Counted from the first letter of the stretch, positions 36,651 to 46,035 are shown. The stretch: 64,000 bases of DNA from Anoxybacteroides rupiense (GCF_014196195.1 NZ_JACIDF010000001.1:680775-744774); one strand, 5' to 3'. Numbers and translations: made by a program. Notes: generated from the sequence alone by a model not told the origin.

Positions 36651-36688
36651 GGCGATAGACAAAGGCCATTTTGACTTTGTCTATCGCC
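36651..36688 (-). repeat. Perfect hairpin, copy B; probable ferritin terminator
   Basis: GGCGATAGACAAAG (36651-36664) and CTTTGTCTATCGCC (36675-36688) form a 14-bp perfect stem. The core TAGACAAAGTC...CTTTGTCTA matches copy A at 26028-26061. On the minus strand it lies 10 bp after the ferritin stop and is followed by ATTTTAAG. Confidence 0.7.
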
Positions 36689-36697
36689 TCTTTTGAT

Positions 36698-37204
36698 TTA
36701 CTGTTGTTCTGGGGTAAATGTCCGCTTCGCTAACTCACTATCGAGCATAAACATGGCATTGTCGTCGTTTTGAATGCGAACAAGTTTTTGAATCATCGTA
36801 TCAAACATCGATTCTTCTTCCACTTGCTCATCAATAAACCATTTTAAAAAGTTAATGGTCGCATGCTCCCGTTCATCCCACGCGATATCCGACAAGCGGT
36901 AAATTCGTTTCGTCACTTCTTTTTCATGAGCAAGCGCCTTTTCAAAGCAATCCAACACAGAGGCAAACTCATTATTTGGCGAATCGAATCCTGTTATCGT
37001 TGCACGTAAACCTAACGCATTAATAAAGTTGTAAAATTTCATGGCATGGAACCGCTCTTCCTCGGCTTGAACAAGAAAGAAGTGAGCAAATCCATCCAAG
37101 CTTTCTGACGAACAGTATGCTGCCATCGCCATGTAAGCATGTGCAGAAAAGAACTCAAAGTTCATCTGCTCATTTAACCCTTGCAAAAGCTCTTCACTAA
37201 GCAT
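36698..37204 (-). CDS. Ferritin (FtnA type)
   Basis: A 168-residue four-helix-bundle iron-storage protein. Ferroxidase-centre ligands are visible: Glu in QMNFEFFSAHAYMAMAAYC, Glu/His in QAEEERFHAMKFYNF, and the later glutamates in DEREHATINFLKWFIDEQVEEE. It oxidises Fe2+ and stores ferric iron in a 24-mer shell. No heme-binding Met typical of bacterioferritin is evident. Monocistronic. Confidence 0.93.
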   Translation of the reverse strand: MLSEELLQGLNEQMNFEFFSAHAYMAMAAYCSSESLDGFAHFFLVQAEEERFHAMKFYNFINALGLRATITGFDSPNNEFASVLDCFEKALAHEKEVTKRIYRLSDIAWDEREHATINFLKWFIDEQVEEESMFDTMIQKLVRIQNDDNAMFMLDSELAKRTFTPEQQ

Positions 37205-37275
37205 CTGTTTTCACCCCGCTTCATTCATAGTATGTCCATTATAGCAAAAAACAGAAAAGGAATGCACCTTTGCTC

Positions 37276-37313
37276 AAAAAAAGACCTTTGCGTTTTTTAG
37301 CAAAGGTCTTTCC
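37276..37313 (-). terminator. Terminator of the APC permease gene
   Basis: AAAGACCTTTGC and GCAAAGGTCTTT form a perfect 12-bp stem, ending in a run of about seven T residues on the minus strand, just past the permease stop. Confidence 0.88.
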
Positions 37314-37325
37314 AACATCATAACA

Positions 37326-38741
37326 TTAGCTTACTTTTTCATTTGCCTCAGCTGGTCCGTTCAATGTGCTATGTCTGCGGCCATATGCAAAATAAATAAC
37401 AAGACCGATGATTAACCACGATCCAAAACCAATCCATGTAGTGGCTGGAAGCTGAAGCACTAAATATCCGCAGAAAGCAACAGCCAGCAACGGAACCCAA
37501 GGAACTAATGGAGTTTTAAACGCACGTTTTAAATCAGGCTGTGTTCTACGCAATACGAGCACTCCGATTGACACGGTAATGAAAGCAAAAAGCGTTCCGA
37601 TGTTTGTTAGCTCTGCTAATTTATTTAAAGGTACTACTCCTGCAAAGAAAGCAACGATTAATCCTGTCAACCATGTATTCACATATGGTACTTGTTTTTG
37701 TTGGCTAACACGTGAAAATACTTTTGGTAACAAACCGTCACGGCTAATCGCATAGAACAAACGTGTTTGTCCATACATCATAACGAGCAATACCGTAGTA
37801 ATACCAGTAATCGCTCCAAGTGAGATGAAGCCGGCTACCCAATCTTGATGAATGTAATTTAACGCAAAGGCAACTGGGTTTTTCACGTTCAATTGGTCAT
37901 AAGGAACAATACCTGTTAATACGAGTGACACAACGATGTATAAAGCCGTACATATTAGCAATGAAGCAATAATTCCGATCGGCATATCGCGCTGCGGATT
38001 TCTTACTTCCTCCGCCGCTGTTGAAACCGCATCAAAACCGATGTAAGCAAAGAATACAGTTGCCGCACCCGTCGCTACGCCTGAAAATCCATATGGCATA
38101 AATGGAGTCCAGTTATCTGGCTTAACATACCATGCACCCACAGCAAGGAATAAAAGAACAACGGCAACTTTAATGATAACCATAACAGCATTAAAGCGAG
38201 CAGACTCTTTCACACCGCGTGTGAGCAATAATACAATTAAAAGAACAATCAAAATCGCTGGCAAATCAATAAAGGTTCCTTTTGCTGGATCGTATGCGCT
38301 TGTTAGCGCTTTCGGAAGTTCAATTCCAAAACCGGCAAGCAATCCTTGGAAATACCCTGACCAACCAGCTGCTACTGCTGAAGAAGCGACCCCATATTCC
38401 AAAATGAGATCCCAACCTAAAATCCAAGCAATCAACTCACCAAAGGCCGCATAACTGTAAGTGTACGCACTTCCCGATACAGGAACAGTTGAGGCGAACT
38501 CTGCATAACAAAGAGCTGCAAATACGCAAGCAAGACCCGAAAGAATAAAGGAAATGACAAGTGCAGGACCCGCGTGTTCAGCAGCTGCAACCCCAGTCAA
38601 TACGAAAATCCCTGTACCGATGATGGCTCCGACTCCAAGCATCGTTAAATCGAAGGCGCTTAAAGATTTTTTTAAGGACGCCCCTTTCCCTCCTGCTTCT
38701 TTCAGAAGGACATCAATCGATTTCTTTCTGAATAAACTCAT
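37326..38741 (-). CDS. APC-family cationic amino acid transporter (YfnA/GkApcT-like)
   Basis: A 471-residue permease with 12 predicted membrane segments. The TM1 site GVGAIIGTGIFVLTGVAAAE and TM6 region FFAYIGFDAVSTAAEEVRNP are typical of the CAT subfamily. The structurally studied Geobacillus kaustophilus GkApcT belongs here. It likely takes up amino acids with protons; the specificity of this copy is not evident. Its own promoter and terminator mark it as monocistronic. Confidence 0.9.
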   Translation of the reverse strand: MSLFRKKSIDVLLKEAGGKGASLKKSLSAFDLTMLGVGAIIGTGIFVLTGVAAAEHAGPALVISFILSGLACVFAALCYAEFASTVPVSGSAYTYSYAAFGELIAWILGWDLILEYGVASSAVAAGWSGYFQGLLAGFGIELPKALTSAYDPAKGTFIDLPAILIVLLIVLLLTRGVKESARFNAVMVIIKVAVVLLFLAVGAWYVKPDNWTPFMPYGFSGVATGAATVFFAYIGFDAVSTAAEEVRNPQRDMPIGIIASLLICTALYIVVSLVLTGIVPYDQLNVKNPVAFALNYIHQDWVAGFISLGAITGITTVLLVMMYGQTRLFYAISRDGLLPKVFSRVSQQKQVPYVNTWLTGLIVAFFAGVVPLNKLAELTNIGTLFAFITVSIGVLVLRRTQPDLKRAFKTPLVPWVPLLAVAFCGYLVLQLPATTWIGFGSWLIIGLVIYFAYGRRHSTLNGPAEANEKVS

Positions 38742-38795
38742 TGTTTGTCTCCCCTTGTCGTTTTCTGTAGAATTTTGCAGAAGTACACGTCAAAC

Positions 38796-38824
38796 ATTGT
38801 ATACTATTCAATATTTTTTGTAAA
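38796..38824 (-). promoter_or_regulatory. Promoter of the APC permease gene
   Basis: The minus strand has TTTACA (38819-38824) and TACAAT (38796-38801) with a 17-bp spacer, about 55 bp before the start codon. Confidence 0.7.
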
Positions 38825-39001
38825 GTTGAAAAATGAAAAAAGAGTGAGATTATTTTTGGAATCGAGACAAAAAATTTAGAATTTTCCAACTTATTATTGT
38901 TACTAAACATTCTTTTGAGGTGTTATTGTTATTGTTCAATAGTGTTCGTCATTTTTCTAATAAATAATCTTCCAAAATAATGAAAATTTTTCAATTCCCA
39001 A

Positions 39002-39030
39002 TTTACAAACTTTTCTGATAAATATATAAT
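39002..39030 (+). promoter_or_regulatory. Promoter of the DUF485/acetate-symporter operon
   Basis: TTTACA (39002-39007) and TATAAT (39025-39030) are 17 bp apart. The leader to the DUF485 gene is about 85 nt. Confidence 0.75.
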
Positions 39031-39121
39031 AAATTTGTGAAAAAAAATGTGAACACATATGGGAAGGGAGGGAAGTTTATACATTTTTCTCATCTAAAAA
39101 GATTATGAGGAGGGGCAAAAC

Positions 39122-39469
39122 ATGGAAATGCAAAAAACCGCTTCACAGCAAGACCACACGTTTACAGATTACAGTCAAATTGTCCAATCTGCTTCATTTC
39201 GGCAGCTTATGCATGCCAAAAAAAGGTTTATTTTGCCGTTTTCTTTATTCTTTATGATCTTTTACTTTGCTCTGCCGGTTTTAACATCATACTCTAAAGC
39301 GCTCAATACACCCGCCATCGGTTCCATCAGCTGGGCTTGGCTCTTTGCTTTTGCCCAATTTATTATGACGTGGGCTCTATGCACGCTCTATTCCAAGCGG
39401 GCAGCCAAATTTGACGAAATGGTAGAAAAAATCAAAAATGAAGTCAAAGAAAGGAGCCACAAATCATGA
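39122..39469 (+). CDS. DUF485 domain membrane protein
   Basis: A 115-residue protein with two membrane segments (about residues 38-58 and 75-95) and charged termini. DUF485 proteins (YjcH-like) are nearly always encoded just before acetate/solute:sodium symporters. Here the stop overlaps the symporter ATG (ATGA), so they are coupled. It is probably an accessory subunit or assembly factor of the symporter. AGGAGGGG precedes the ATG. Confidence 0.88.
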   Translation: MEMQKTASQQDHTFTDYSQIVQSASFRQLMHAKKRFILPFSLFFMIFYFALPVLTSYSKALNTPAIGSISWAWLFAFAQFIMTWALCTLYSKRAAKFDEMVEKIKNEVKERSHKS

Positions 39470-41004
39470 ACGGCTTAGCATTTTCCCTTTTCCTGATTAT
39501 TGTCGCCTTAACTCTTGTCATTACCTATTTTGCTTCCAAACGGACAAAAACAACAAGCGATTTTTACACGGCGGACAGCACCCTTACCGGCTGGCAAAAC
39601 GGCTGGGCGATCGCCGGAGATTACATGTCGGCCGCCTCATTTTTAGGAATTGCCGGAATGATTGCGCTGACCGGATTTGATGGATTTTTTTACAGCATTG
39701 GCTTTCTCGTAGCGTATCTTGTCGTTCTTTATATTGTAGCCGAACCTCTTCGCAACTTGGGGAAATATACGATGGCTGATATGATTGCCGCCCGATTTGA
39801 CGAAAAAAAAGTCCGCGGAGTAGCGGCTCTCAATACGATTACCATTTCCATCTTTTATATGATTGCCCAGCTTGTCGGGGCAGGCGCGCTCATTAAGCTT
39901 TTATTGGGAATTGATTATGTATATTCCGTTCTCATTGTTGGTGTGCTCATGACCGTCTATGTGGTATTCGGAGGAATGACAGCCACAAGCTGGGTGCAAA
40001 TTGTCAAAGCTGTACTCCTTATGGCTGGAACGTTTATCATTTCCATTATCGTATTCGCCAAGTTCGATTTTAGCGTTGTGAAAATGTTCAATGAAGTGAA
40101 AACAGCCACTCCACTTGGTGAAGCATTTTTAAATCCTGGAAACAAATTTAAAGACCCGCTTGATACACTCTCTCTAAATTTAGCTCTCGTCTTAGGTACA
40201 GCCGGACTTCCACACATCTTAATTCGCTTCTTTACAGTAAAAGATGCACCAACCGCTCGAAAATCAGTTGTGTACGCGACATGGATCATCGGTTTATTTT
40301 ATGTGATGACCATTTTCTTAGGATTTGGAGCAGCCGCATTTGTCGGCTATGACAAAATCGTGGCCGCAAACGCAGCAGGAAACATGGCCGCTCCTTTGTT
40401 AGCAGAAGCGCTTGGCGGAGATTTCTTATTCGCTTTCGTTTCAGCCGTTGCTTTTGCTACCATTTTGGCCGTTGTCGCTGGACTTGTACTATCAGCCGCC
40501 TCCGCATTTGCGCACGATTTTTACAGCCATATCATCCGGCATGCACAAGCAACGGAAAAAGAACAAATGGTGGCAGCCCGCTGGGCATCGATCGGGGTCT
40601 CCATTCTTTCTATTCTTTTAGCGTTATTTGCCCAAAAGATGAATGTAGCGTTTCTCGTTTCATTAGCTTTTGCTGTCGCTGCCAGCGCTAATTTGCCCAT
40701 TATTTTGCTCACGATTTTTTGGAAACGCTTTAATACAACAGGCGCCATAACGGGTATGCTCGTTGGACTCATTAGTTCACTTCTGCTTGTCATCGTTAGT
40801 CCGAACGTTTGGTCACCGGAGCCAGGAGCTGCTATTCTTGTCGGCGAACCGCTCTTTAAACTTGCGAATCCAGGAATCGTCTCCATTCCGTTAGGATTTA
40901 TCGCCGCTTTTGTTGGAACGCTTTTATCATCGAAAAAAGCAGATGAAAAGAAATTTGATGAAATTCTCGTGAAAGCGAATACAGGGATGAAAGAGCTAAC
41001 CTGA
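39466..41004 (+). CDS. Sodium:solute symporter, acetate permease-like (ActP/YwcA)
   Basis: A 512-residue SSS-family transporter with about 13 membrane segments. Conserved SSS stretches are FYTADSTLTGWQNGWAIAGD, YMSAASFLGIAGMIALTG and ALVLGTAGLPHILIRFFTV. The pairing with DUF485 and the ActP-type sequence indicate uptake of acetate or another short carboxylate with Na+. Whether it also carries glycolate is unknown, although a glycolate block lies further along the window. Confidence 0.88.
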   Translation: MNGLAFSLFLIIVALTLVITYFASKRTKTTSDFYTADSTLTGWQNGWAIAGDYMSAASFLGIAGMIALTGFDGFFYSIGFLVAYLVVLYIVAEPLRNLGKYTMADMIAARFDEKKVRGVAALNTITISIFYMIAQLVGAGALIKLLLGIDYVYSVLIVGVLMTVYVVFGGMTATSWVQIVKAVLLMAGTFIISIIVFAKFDFSVVKMFNEVKTATPLGEAFLNPGNKFKDPLDTLSLNLALVLGTAGLPHILIRFFTVKDAPTARKSVVYATWIIGLFYVMTIFLGFGAAAFVGYDKIVAANAAGNMAAPLLAEALGGDFLFAFVSAVAFATILAVVAGLVLSAASAFAHDFYSHIIRHAQATEKEQMVAARWASIGVSILSILLALFAQKMNVAFLVSLAFAVAASANLPIILLTIFWKRFNTTGAITGMLVGLISSLLLVIVSPNVWSPEPGAAILVGEPLFKLANPGIVSIPLGFIAAFVGTLLSSKKADEKKFDEILVKANTGMKELT

Positions 41005-41014
41005 TCAAACAGTG

Positions 41015-41058
41015 AAACAGGCTGAACTCGGGACATGTTCCGCGAGCTCAGCCTGTTC
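41015..41058. terminator. Convergent terminator
   Basis: AACAGGCTGAACTCG and CGAGCTCAGCCTGTT pair almost perfectly around a loop. This lies between the symporter and the convergent signal-peptidase gene and could serve both. Confidence 0.75.
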
Positions 41059-42045
41059 TTATAATAAGCGAACCCGTAAAGTAAGCGGGATTTGAAAATG
41101 ATAGCCATTGATATCATCCGTGATCGTCACCATGCCTTGATACGTCCCTGATATCGTCAAAAGCGGCAAAAAGGTGATCTGCAGTGGAATGGAAGCTGTC
41201 TCATTTGGCTGAATGGTGAGCTGCTTGGGAACACTGACAATATAATTCGCGCCAACAAGCGATAAAAATGGCTGTGATACATTTTCAATGGCGAGCGAAA
41301 CATCCGCTTGGCTTTTTGTTTTATTCATAATCGTAAAAGAATGCAAAATGGTGGTATGGAAATTTGTAATCCCGGAAAGGCTTCCCACATCCAGTGACAA
41401 CGTGGCATTTTGTCCGGTGGATACATACTGATGATGGTCCGTGGGCTGTCTTGTGTCTGTGCTATTTAATAAATAATAAAAAAAGAAACCGTTGCCTGTT
41501 GCGAGCTGTCCTTGAGCTGAATTTGCCTCTGTCCACACCGCCTTCGCCTCCAACGGCAAAAGCAAAAGAGCAAACATTAAAAAAATAGACAATATCGCTC
41601 GTTTACATAAAAGAACGAGCAAAAGTAAAGCAACTATGATCCCGCCGTATTTTTTTATCATATATAGCCACATTCCGAGCTTAGGAATATGCCATACATA
41701 AACTCCTTTCATATCGCTTCTTTGAACTTTTAAAGGATCCTCGATTCGATTCGCATCTCCCTTTGTCTGGATCAGAATCTCTTTTCCTTGTTCAGATACT
41801 TGCTGTCGCTTGACGCGATGCAGAACATAAGCGGATAATGCCGGATGATAAAATAGCACAATTTTTTCAGAAAGCGATTCTGCTTTGCTCAACGGTTTCG
41901 TAATGACAAGAGAGCCTTCTGGAATGGTAGGCGCCATGCTATTCGTTAGAACGACATTTCCCTTCCAACCATTCATATAAAACAAACAAATGAATAAACA
42001 AAAGCACACCGAAAAAATAACGAACCATTTCATACAAATGCGCAT
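41059..42045 (-). CDS. SipW-type signal peptidase I fused to a TasA/camelysin-like domain
   Basis: A 328-residue protein in two parts. Residues 1-130 are an S26 signal peptidase of the ER/SipW type: TM1 (7-24), catalytic Ser36 in NSMAPTIPEGS, His76 in AYVLHRVKR in place of the bacterial Lys, and Asp97 in TKGDAN. A TM follows (about 134-147), then a second hydrophobic run (150-163) ending LPLEAKA, which looks like an internal signal-peptide cleavage site. After it, VWTEANSAQGQLATG resembles the start of mature TasA/camelysin-type proteins, and an Ig-like beta domain runs to the C-terminus. It follows the TasA-like gene by 14 bp. The fusion architecture is unusual. Confidence 0.8.
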   Translation of the reverse strand: MRICMKWFVIFSVCFCLFICLFYMNGWKGNVVLTNSMAPTIPEGSLVITKPLSKAESLSEKIVLFYHPALSAYVLHRVKRQQVSEQGKEILIQTKGDANRIEDPLKVQRSDMKGVYVWHIPKLGMWLYMIKKYGGIIVALLLLVLLCKRAILSIFLMFALLLLPLEAKAVWTEANSAQGQLATGNGFFFYYLLNSTDTRQPTDHHQYVSTGQNATLSLDVGSLSGITNFHTTILHSFTIMNKTKSQADVSLAIENVSQPFLSLVGANYIVSVPKQLTIQPNETASIPLQITFLPLLTISGTYQGMVTITDDINGYHFQIPLTLRVRLL

Positions 42046-42059
42046 GCTGTCTTTCTCCT

Positions 42060-42590
42060 TTATCGCGACGTCCCCGGTAATTGAATGGCTTGAATGGTAA
42101 ATACAATCGTTTCGGCCAGATTTTGAAACGTATTGTCCGCTGTCACAGGAAATGAAATCGTAAATTGCAGATCGTCCTTCTCTCCTGGGGGAAGTAAGAG
42201 ATTGGGGCCCTGGTGAACATTTAAATCAGAAATGGCTCCATTAAAGTAGGTTGTTGTTCCATCAACAATGGACAGCTGCAAGCCGTTGGTTTGATCAGTC
42301 CAAAGCAATGAGTTATTGGAGCTTGCTTGAATAGTGTATGAAAAAGGCACGGTTCCATCGTTTTGCACGGTAACAGTCCGCACAACGACATCTCCGGGAA
42401 CAAGATTGGAAACGTTAAAAATAGGGGCAGGGGAAACAGAAACGTCTAAAGTGGCGGTCGTTAAATGATTGTTAGGAGAAGTCGCCTCGTCTGTAAATAA
42501 AGCATTTGTTTCGCCTAGCAAAAGTATAGGCAAAAAGAGAAAGAAAAAGGAAACAAGCAACAGCCATTTTTTCTTTCGTTGCTTGTACAT
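42060..42590 (-). CDS. TasA/camelysin (CalY)-like secreted protein
   Basis: A 176-residue secreted protein. A basic N-terminus and a hydrophobic core (about residues 9-26) end near GETNA. The mature start LFTDEATSPNNHLTTATLDV is the characteristic TasA/CalY motif. The rest is an all-beta domain (VVRTVTVQNDGTVPFSYTIQ). Such proteins form extracellular fibres or act as surface metalloproteases and are processed by SipW. The gene immediately downstream encodes a SipW-type peptidase, its likely processing enzyme. Confidence 0.82.
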   Translation of the reverse strand: MYKQRKKKWLLLVSFFFLFLPILLLGETNALFTDEATSPNNHLTTATLDVSVSPAPIFNVSNLVPGDVVVRTVTVQNDGTVPFSYTIQASSNNSLLWTDQTNGLQLSIVDGTTTYFNGAISDLNVHQGPNLLLPPGEKDDLQFTISFPVTADNTFQNLAETIVFTIQAIQLPGTSR

Positions 42591-42821
42591 CTGAGTTCCT
42601 CCTTCATGGTCAAAAAACTTTATATATGTTATGCATTTCTGAAAAAATGGTGTGCATGAATAAAGAAAAATCCGCTCTCTTTGTTTAACCTATCCATCGA
42701 GAAATGCATATCAACATTTTCGCTTTCTCGCTGAAGCAGCTGTTTGGTCACGCTTTGAGGTGTCGAAACGATAGAACGGCTTCCTTCCAGTTAGCGATAA
42801 ATTCAATGTTTTAAATTTCGA

Positions 42822-42852
42822 TAAAAAGCCGGTCCCTGATAAGGACCGGCTC
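42822..42852 (-). terminator. Terminator of the racemase operon
   Basis: AGCCGGTCC and GGACCGGCT form a perfect 9-bp stem with a T-run on the minus strand, 11 bp after the racemase stop codon. Confidence 0.88.
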
Positions 42853-42862
42853 CTGGAATCAA

Positions 42863-43972
42863 TTAAGCGTCATATATTTTTTTAAATACCGTGTAACGGT
42901 CCACTTGCTGGCGATTCACTTCATACCCGATTCCTGCCCCTTGAGGCACATGAATCACCCCGTTATGTACGGTCACCTCCGGGTCAATAATGTCCCTTTC
43001 CCAATAATAAGAAGAGGCCGCTGTATCGCCAGGCATCACAAAGTTTTCAAGTGTTGTCAGCGCTATGTTGTGGGCTCTGCCCACTCCCGATTCAAGCATT
43101 CCTCCGCACCAAACGGGAATGCCATGCTGTTGACATAGATCATGAATAAGCTTCGCTTCTGTCAACCCGCCTACACGGCCAATTTTAATATTAATGATTT
43201 TGCAGCTTCCAAGCTGAATCGCTTTTTTTGCATCCTCCCACGAATGAATGCTTTCATCAAGGCAAATGGGTGTATGCAATTTGGCTTGCAGCGTAGCGTG
43301 ATCGACAATGTCATCAGCGGCGAGCGGCTGCTCAATCATCATCAGCTGAAACTCGTCAAGCGCCTGCAAACGTTCAGCATCCTCTAATGAATAAGCTGAA
43401 TTCGCATCAGCCATAAGCGGCAAATCAGGAAAACGGCGGCGAACTTCACGGACGACCTCAACATCCCAGCCCGGTTTAATTTTCATTTTGATGCGCCGAT
43501 ATCCTTCGCCAGAATAGCGCTCAATGATGCGCAACAAATCATCCACGCTTTTTTGAATCCCAATGCTGATGCCTACTTCAATTTCCTTCTTTTTTCCCCC
43601 AAGCGCTTCACTTAATGAGAGTTCGCTTTTTCTTGCATAAAGATCCCATACTGCTCCTTCAATCGCTGACTTCGCCATATGATTTTTTCGAATCGCCGCA
43701 AAGCGCTGGCGCAACTCATTCGGATGTTCCATCGGCTTTTGCAGCACAAGAGGCAACAAAAAATCCTCCAGCATATGCCAATTCGTTTTCACCGTTTCTT
43801 CATTATACCATGGAGAATGAAATGCCACTGACTCTCCCCATCCCGATACGCCATCTTCATCAATCGCTTCCACTAAAATAAACTCCTTCTTTGTAAAAGC
43901 ACCGAAACTTGTAACAAACGGTGATTTCAATTCCATTTCCATATGCCGTAAAATAACTTGTTTGATTTTCAT
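42863..43972 (-). CDS. menC: N-succinylamino acid racemase / o-succinylbenzoate synthase (enolase superfamily)
   Basis: A 369-residue muconate-lactonising-subgroup enolase. The catalytic lysines are in RIKMKIKPG (KxK) and [11 protein letters not shown]. The three metal ligands are in [19 protein letters not shown] and CLDESIHS. In Geobacillus kaustophilus the orthologue is promiscuous (NSAR plus OSBS). Here it is coupled to an N-acyltransferase and an M20 deacylase, which points to N-succinylamino-acid racemisation rather than menaquinone synthesis. The symbol menC is the usual automatic name. Confidence 0.9.
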   Translation of the reverse strand: MKIKQVILRHMEMELKSPFVTSFGAFTKKEFILVEAIDEDGVSGWGESVAFHSPWYNEETVKTNWHMLEDFLLPLVLQKPMEHPNELRQRFAAIRKNHMAKSAIEGAVWDLYARKSELSLSEALGGKKKEIEVGISIGIQKSVDDLLRIIERYSGEGYRRIKMKIKPGWDVEVVREVRRRFPDLPLMADANSAYSLEDAERLQALDEFQLMMIEQPLAADDIVDHATLQAKLHTPICLDESIHSWEDAKKAIQLGSCKIINIKIGRVGGLTEAKLIHDLCQQHGIPVWCGGMLESGVGRAHNIALTTLENFVMPGDTAASSYYWERDIIDPEVTVHNGVIHVPQGAGIGYEVNRQQVDRYTVFKKIYDA

Positions 43973-44820
43973 TCGTCGCTTCTCCTCTCATCTAAAGCTA
44001 GCTTTTGGCGCTTAACTAATACGTAATACTGAACAGGCTCGCCTTCACGACGCAAAATATGCGCCACTGCCCAGCCTTGATGAAATAATGGAACAAATAC
44101 CTCTCGTGTTTTATAGCGCCAATCCAAAGCCAATTCATCATCTTTCTCCTTCAGCCTCTGGAAATAAAGCGGAATAGGAACAAAAAGCAAGGATGGCTGC
44201 TCAAGGCGTTCCCGAATGTCCACTGGAAAAACAGCTTCCGGCATCCCGTCCTTTCTCTCGCGCCAATGAAGCGCTTCCGCTCCTTCAGAACCGCGGATTT
44301 GCGAAAACATATGATGCCTCTCGGTTAAATGTGAACTTAAAATTTTCCACTCAACCCAAAAACGATCAGACGGAAGATTGCGGTTGAGAGCATCGTCCAT
44401 TTCTCCATAGCAGTTTTCAATATAATCGGAACAGACAGCGCCAAGCTTAGCAATATTTAAATAGCCGTTGCGGCTCTCAAGCGGATCATAAGTCCACCGA
44501 ATCGTCCGGTATCCAAACCTTTTCGCTTCTTCGGCCTGCTTCATCTTGAGCATATAGCCGATTCCATGATTGCGAAATGATTCATCAATGCCCAGCATAT
44601 GTGAGCATAAATAGATTTCTTCTCCTTGATATCCAGGAAAGCTATACACAAATCCGACGAGTTTCTCTTCCACATACGCTCCAATAATAATGCCGCCGTT
44701 TTTAGCTACGGTCAATGTTTGGTGAAGCGGGGTAGGGGTTGCTTTCCAAACATGCTGCTCCAGCTGCGCCATTTTTTTCAGCTCTTCAATCGTGCTAATT
44801 TTTCTTAACGAAATGTTCAA
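43969..44820 (-). CDS. GNAT N-acyltransferase, probable succinyl-CoA:D-amino acid N-succinyltransferase
   Basis: A 283-residue protein with an N-terminal GNAT domain. The acetyl-CoA-type loop is [20 protein letters not shown] near residue 95, and [20 protein letters not shown] is distinctive of this subgroup. TTG at 44820 is the start, with GGGGGAG 7 nt upstream, giving a 26-bp overlap with the deacylase gene. Its stop overlaps the racemase ATG. In G. kaustophilus the equivalent enzyme succinylates D-amino acids as step 1 of an irreversible D-to-L conversion. Function is inferred from this conserved trio. Confidence 0.85.
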   Translation of the reverse strand: MNISLRKISTIEELKKMAQLEQHVWKATPTPLHQTLTVAKNGGIIIGAYVEEKLVGFVYSFPGYQGEEIYLCSHMLGIDESFRNHGIGYMLKMKQAEEAKRFGYRTIRWTYDPLESRNGYLNIAKLGAVCSDYIENCYGEMDDALNRNLPSDRFWVEWKILSSHLTERHHMFSQIRGSEGAEALHWRERKDGMPEAVFPVDIRERLEQPSLLFVPIPLYFQRLKEKDDELALDWRYKTREVFVPLFHQGWAVAHILRREGEPVQYYVLVKRQKLALDERRSDE

Positions 44821-45961
44821 CGTCTTTCTCCCCCTGTGTTGCTTGTTGGAATGTTTCGATAATCGCTCTTGCTAATATCTCGATGCCAATTAGCAAATCT
44901 TCGCGGCGAAACGTCATCGCTGGATGATGCAGACCTGGCGTCAGATCGCAGCCAAGACCGAGCATGGTTGTTTTCAATGTTGGCTTCAGCACGGAATAAA
45001 AATGGAAGTCCTCTCCACCAGATGTCACCACAGGAGGAGCGCATTTCTCCCTTCCGATCGTTTGGATAATGGCGCGTTCCATGATCGATTGCGCTTCTTG
45101 ATGAACTTGGGCAGCCACAATGCGAACCCCTTGATCCAAGTGAATATCCGCTCCATAGATAAGGGAGATTCCATTTGCCACATGGTGAAGCCGTTCGAGC
45201 AGCCGCTCCATCGCCTCATTCGTCTGCGCCCGTAAATCAAGGGTAAATGCTGCGTAATCAGGAATGACATTGGCGCTTTTTTCTCCGGCATGAAAGCGCG
45301 TCATTTTTATTGACGCGGGTACTTGCGGGTCCATGTGAATATGGCTTAGCTCTTGCACGAGCGTGCTTCCTACTTCGATCACATTGACACCTAAATGAGG
45401 TCTTGCGGCATGGGCAGCGACTCCTCTAATCTCTCCTTCAATCATTTGCGCAGCTCCATGCAAAATGGCTGGAGAAGCATAGCCGCTTTTCAGCTCTTGA
45501 ATGGGGCGCAAGTGAACGCCGTATAAAAACTCAACCTCATCGACTACTCCTTTCTCCAGCATTTTCAAAGCTCCTTTCCCCTTTTCCTCCGCCGGCTGAA
45601 AAAGAAGCTTCAATTTTCCTGGAGGACGATAGCCGATGCGGTTAAACAGCTTCGCCACTCCAAGCACCATCGTCATATGAGCGTCATGCCCGCAAGCATG
45701 ATTCGCCTGCCACACTCCGCCAATTTCTTGCCAAAGCGCGTCCATATCTGCTCGCAAGGCTACTGTCAATGAACCGGTTCCTATTTCTCCGACCACTCCC
45801 GTGCAATCGGAAAACGTCTGAACGCGATATCCTTCTTGCAGTAGCTGCTGCCGCAAAAATTCCGTTGTTTTTACCTCTTCCCAACTAATTTCTGGATGTC
45901 GATGAAGATGATGAAACACCTCAAATATTTCCTGCTGTATACTCTCGATTGCGTTTTTCAT
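44795..45961 (-). CDS. M20 amidohydrolase, probable N-succinyl-L-amino acid desuccinylase
   Basis: A 388-residue M20/M40 metallo-aminoacylase. Metal-binding motifs are LRADMDALW, NHACGHDAHMTMVLG and the catalytic Glu in FQPAEEKGKGALKM. C-terminal TSGGEDFHFYS supplies the last histidine. In the G. kaustophilus-type pathway it releases the L-amino acid from N-succinyl-L-amino acid, making the overall D-to-L conversion irreversible. ATG 45961 follows GGGGAGAGG; GTG at 45976 is less likely. Confidence 0.88.
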   Translation of the reverse strand: MKNAIESIQQEIFEVFHHLHRHPEISWEEVKTTEFLRQQLLQEGYRVQTFSDCTGVVGEIGTGSLTVALRADMDALWQEIGGVWQANHACGHDAHMTMVLGVAKLFNRIGYRPPGKLKLLFQPAEEKGKGALKMLEKGVVDEVEFLYGVHLRPIQELKSGYASPAILHGAAQMIEGEIRGVAAHAARPHLGVNVIEVGSTLVQELSHIHMDPQVPASIKMTRFHAGEKSANVIPDYAAFTLDLRAQTNEAMERLLERLHHVANGISLIYGADIHLDQGVRIVAAQVHQEAQSIMERAIIQTIGREKCAPPVVTSGGEDFHFYSVLKPTLKTTMLGLGCDLTPGLHHPAMTFRREDLLIGIEILARAIIETFQQATQGEKDVEHFVKKN

Positions 45962-46000
45962 TTTTCCTCTCCCCACTGCATTGGTTCAGCTATTGCAAAC

Positions 46001-46029
46001 ATCTTATAATATTCAAAAAAATGTTTCAA
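46001..46029 (-). promoter_or_regulatory. Promoter of the D-to-L amino acid conversion operon
   Basis: The minus strand has TTGAAA (46024-46029) and TAAGAT (46001-46006) at 17 bp, about 40 bp before the deacylase start. Confidence 0.5.
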
Positions 46030-46035
46030 TAAAAT

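Noticed and set aside
42863..43972. Reading this gene as a menaquinone-pathway menC
   Set aside because: No other men gene is nearby, and it is translationally coupled to an acyltransferase and a deacylase, so the amino-acid pathway explains the context better.
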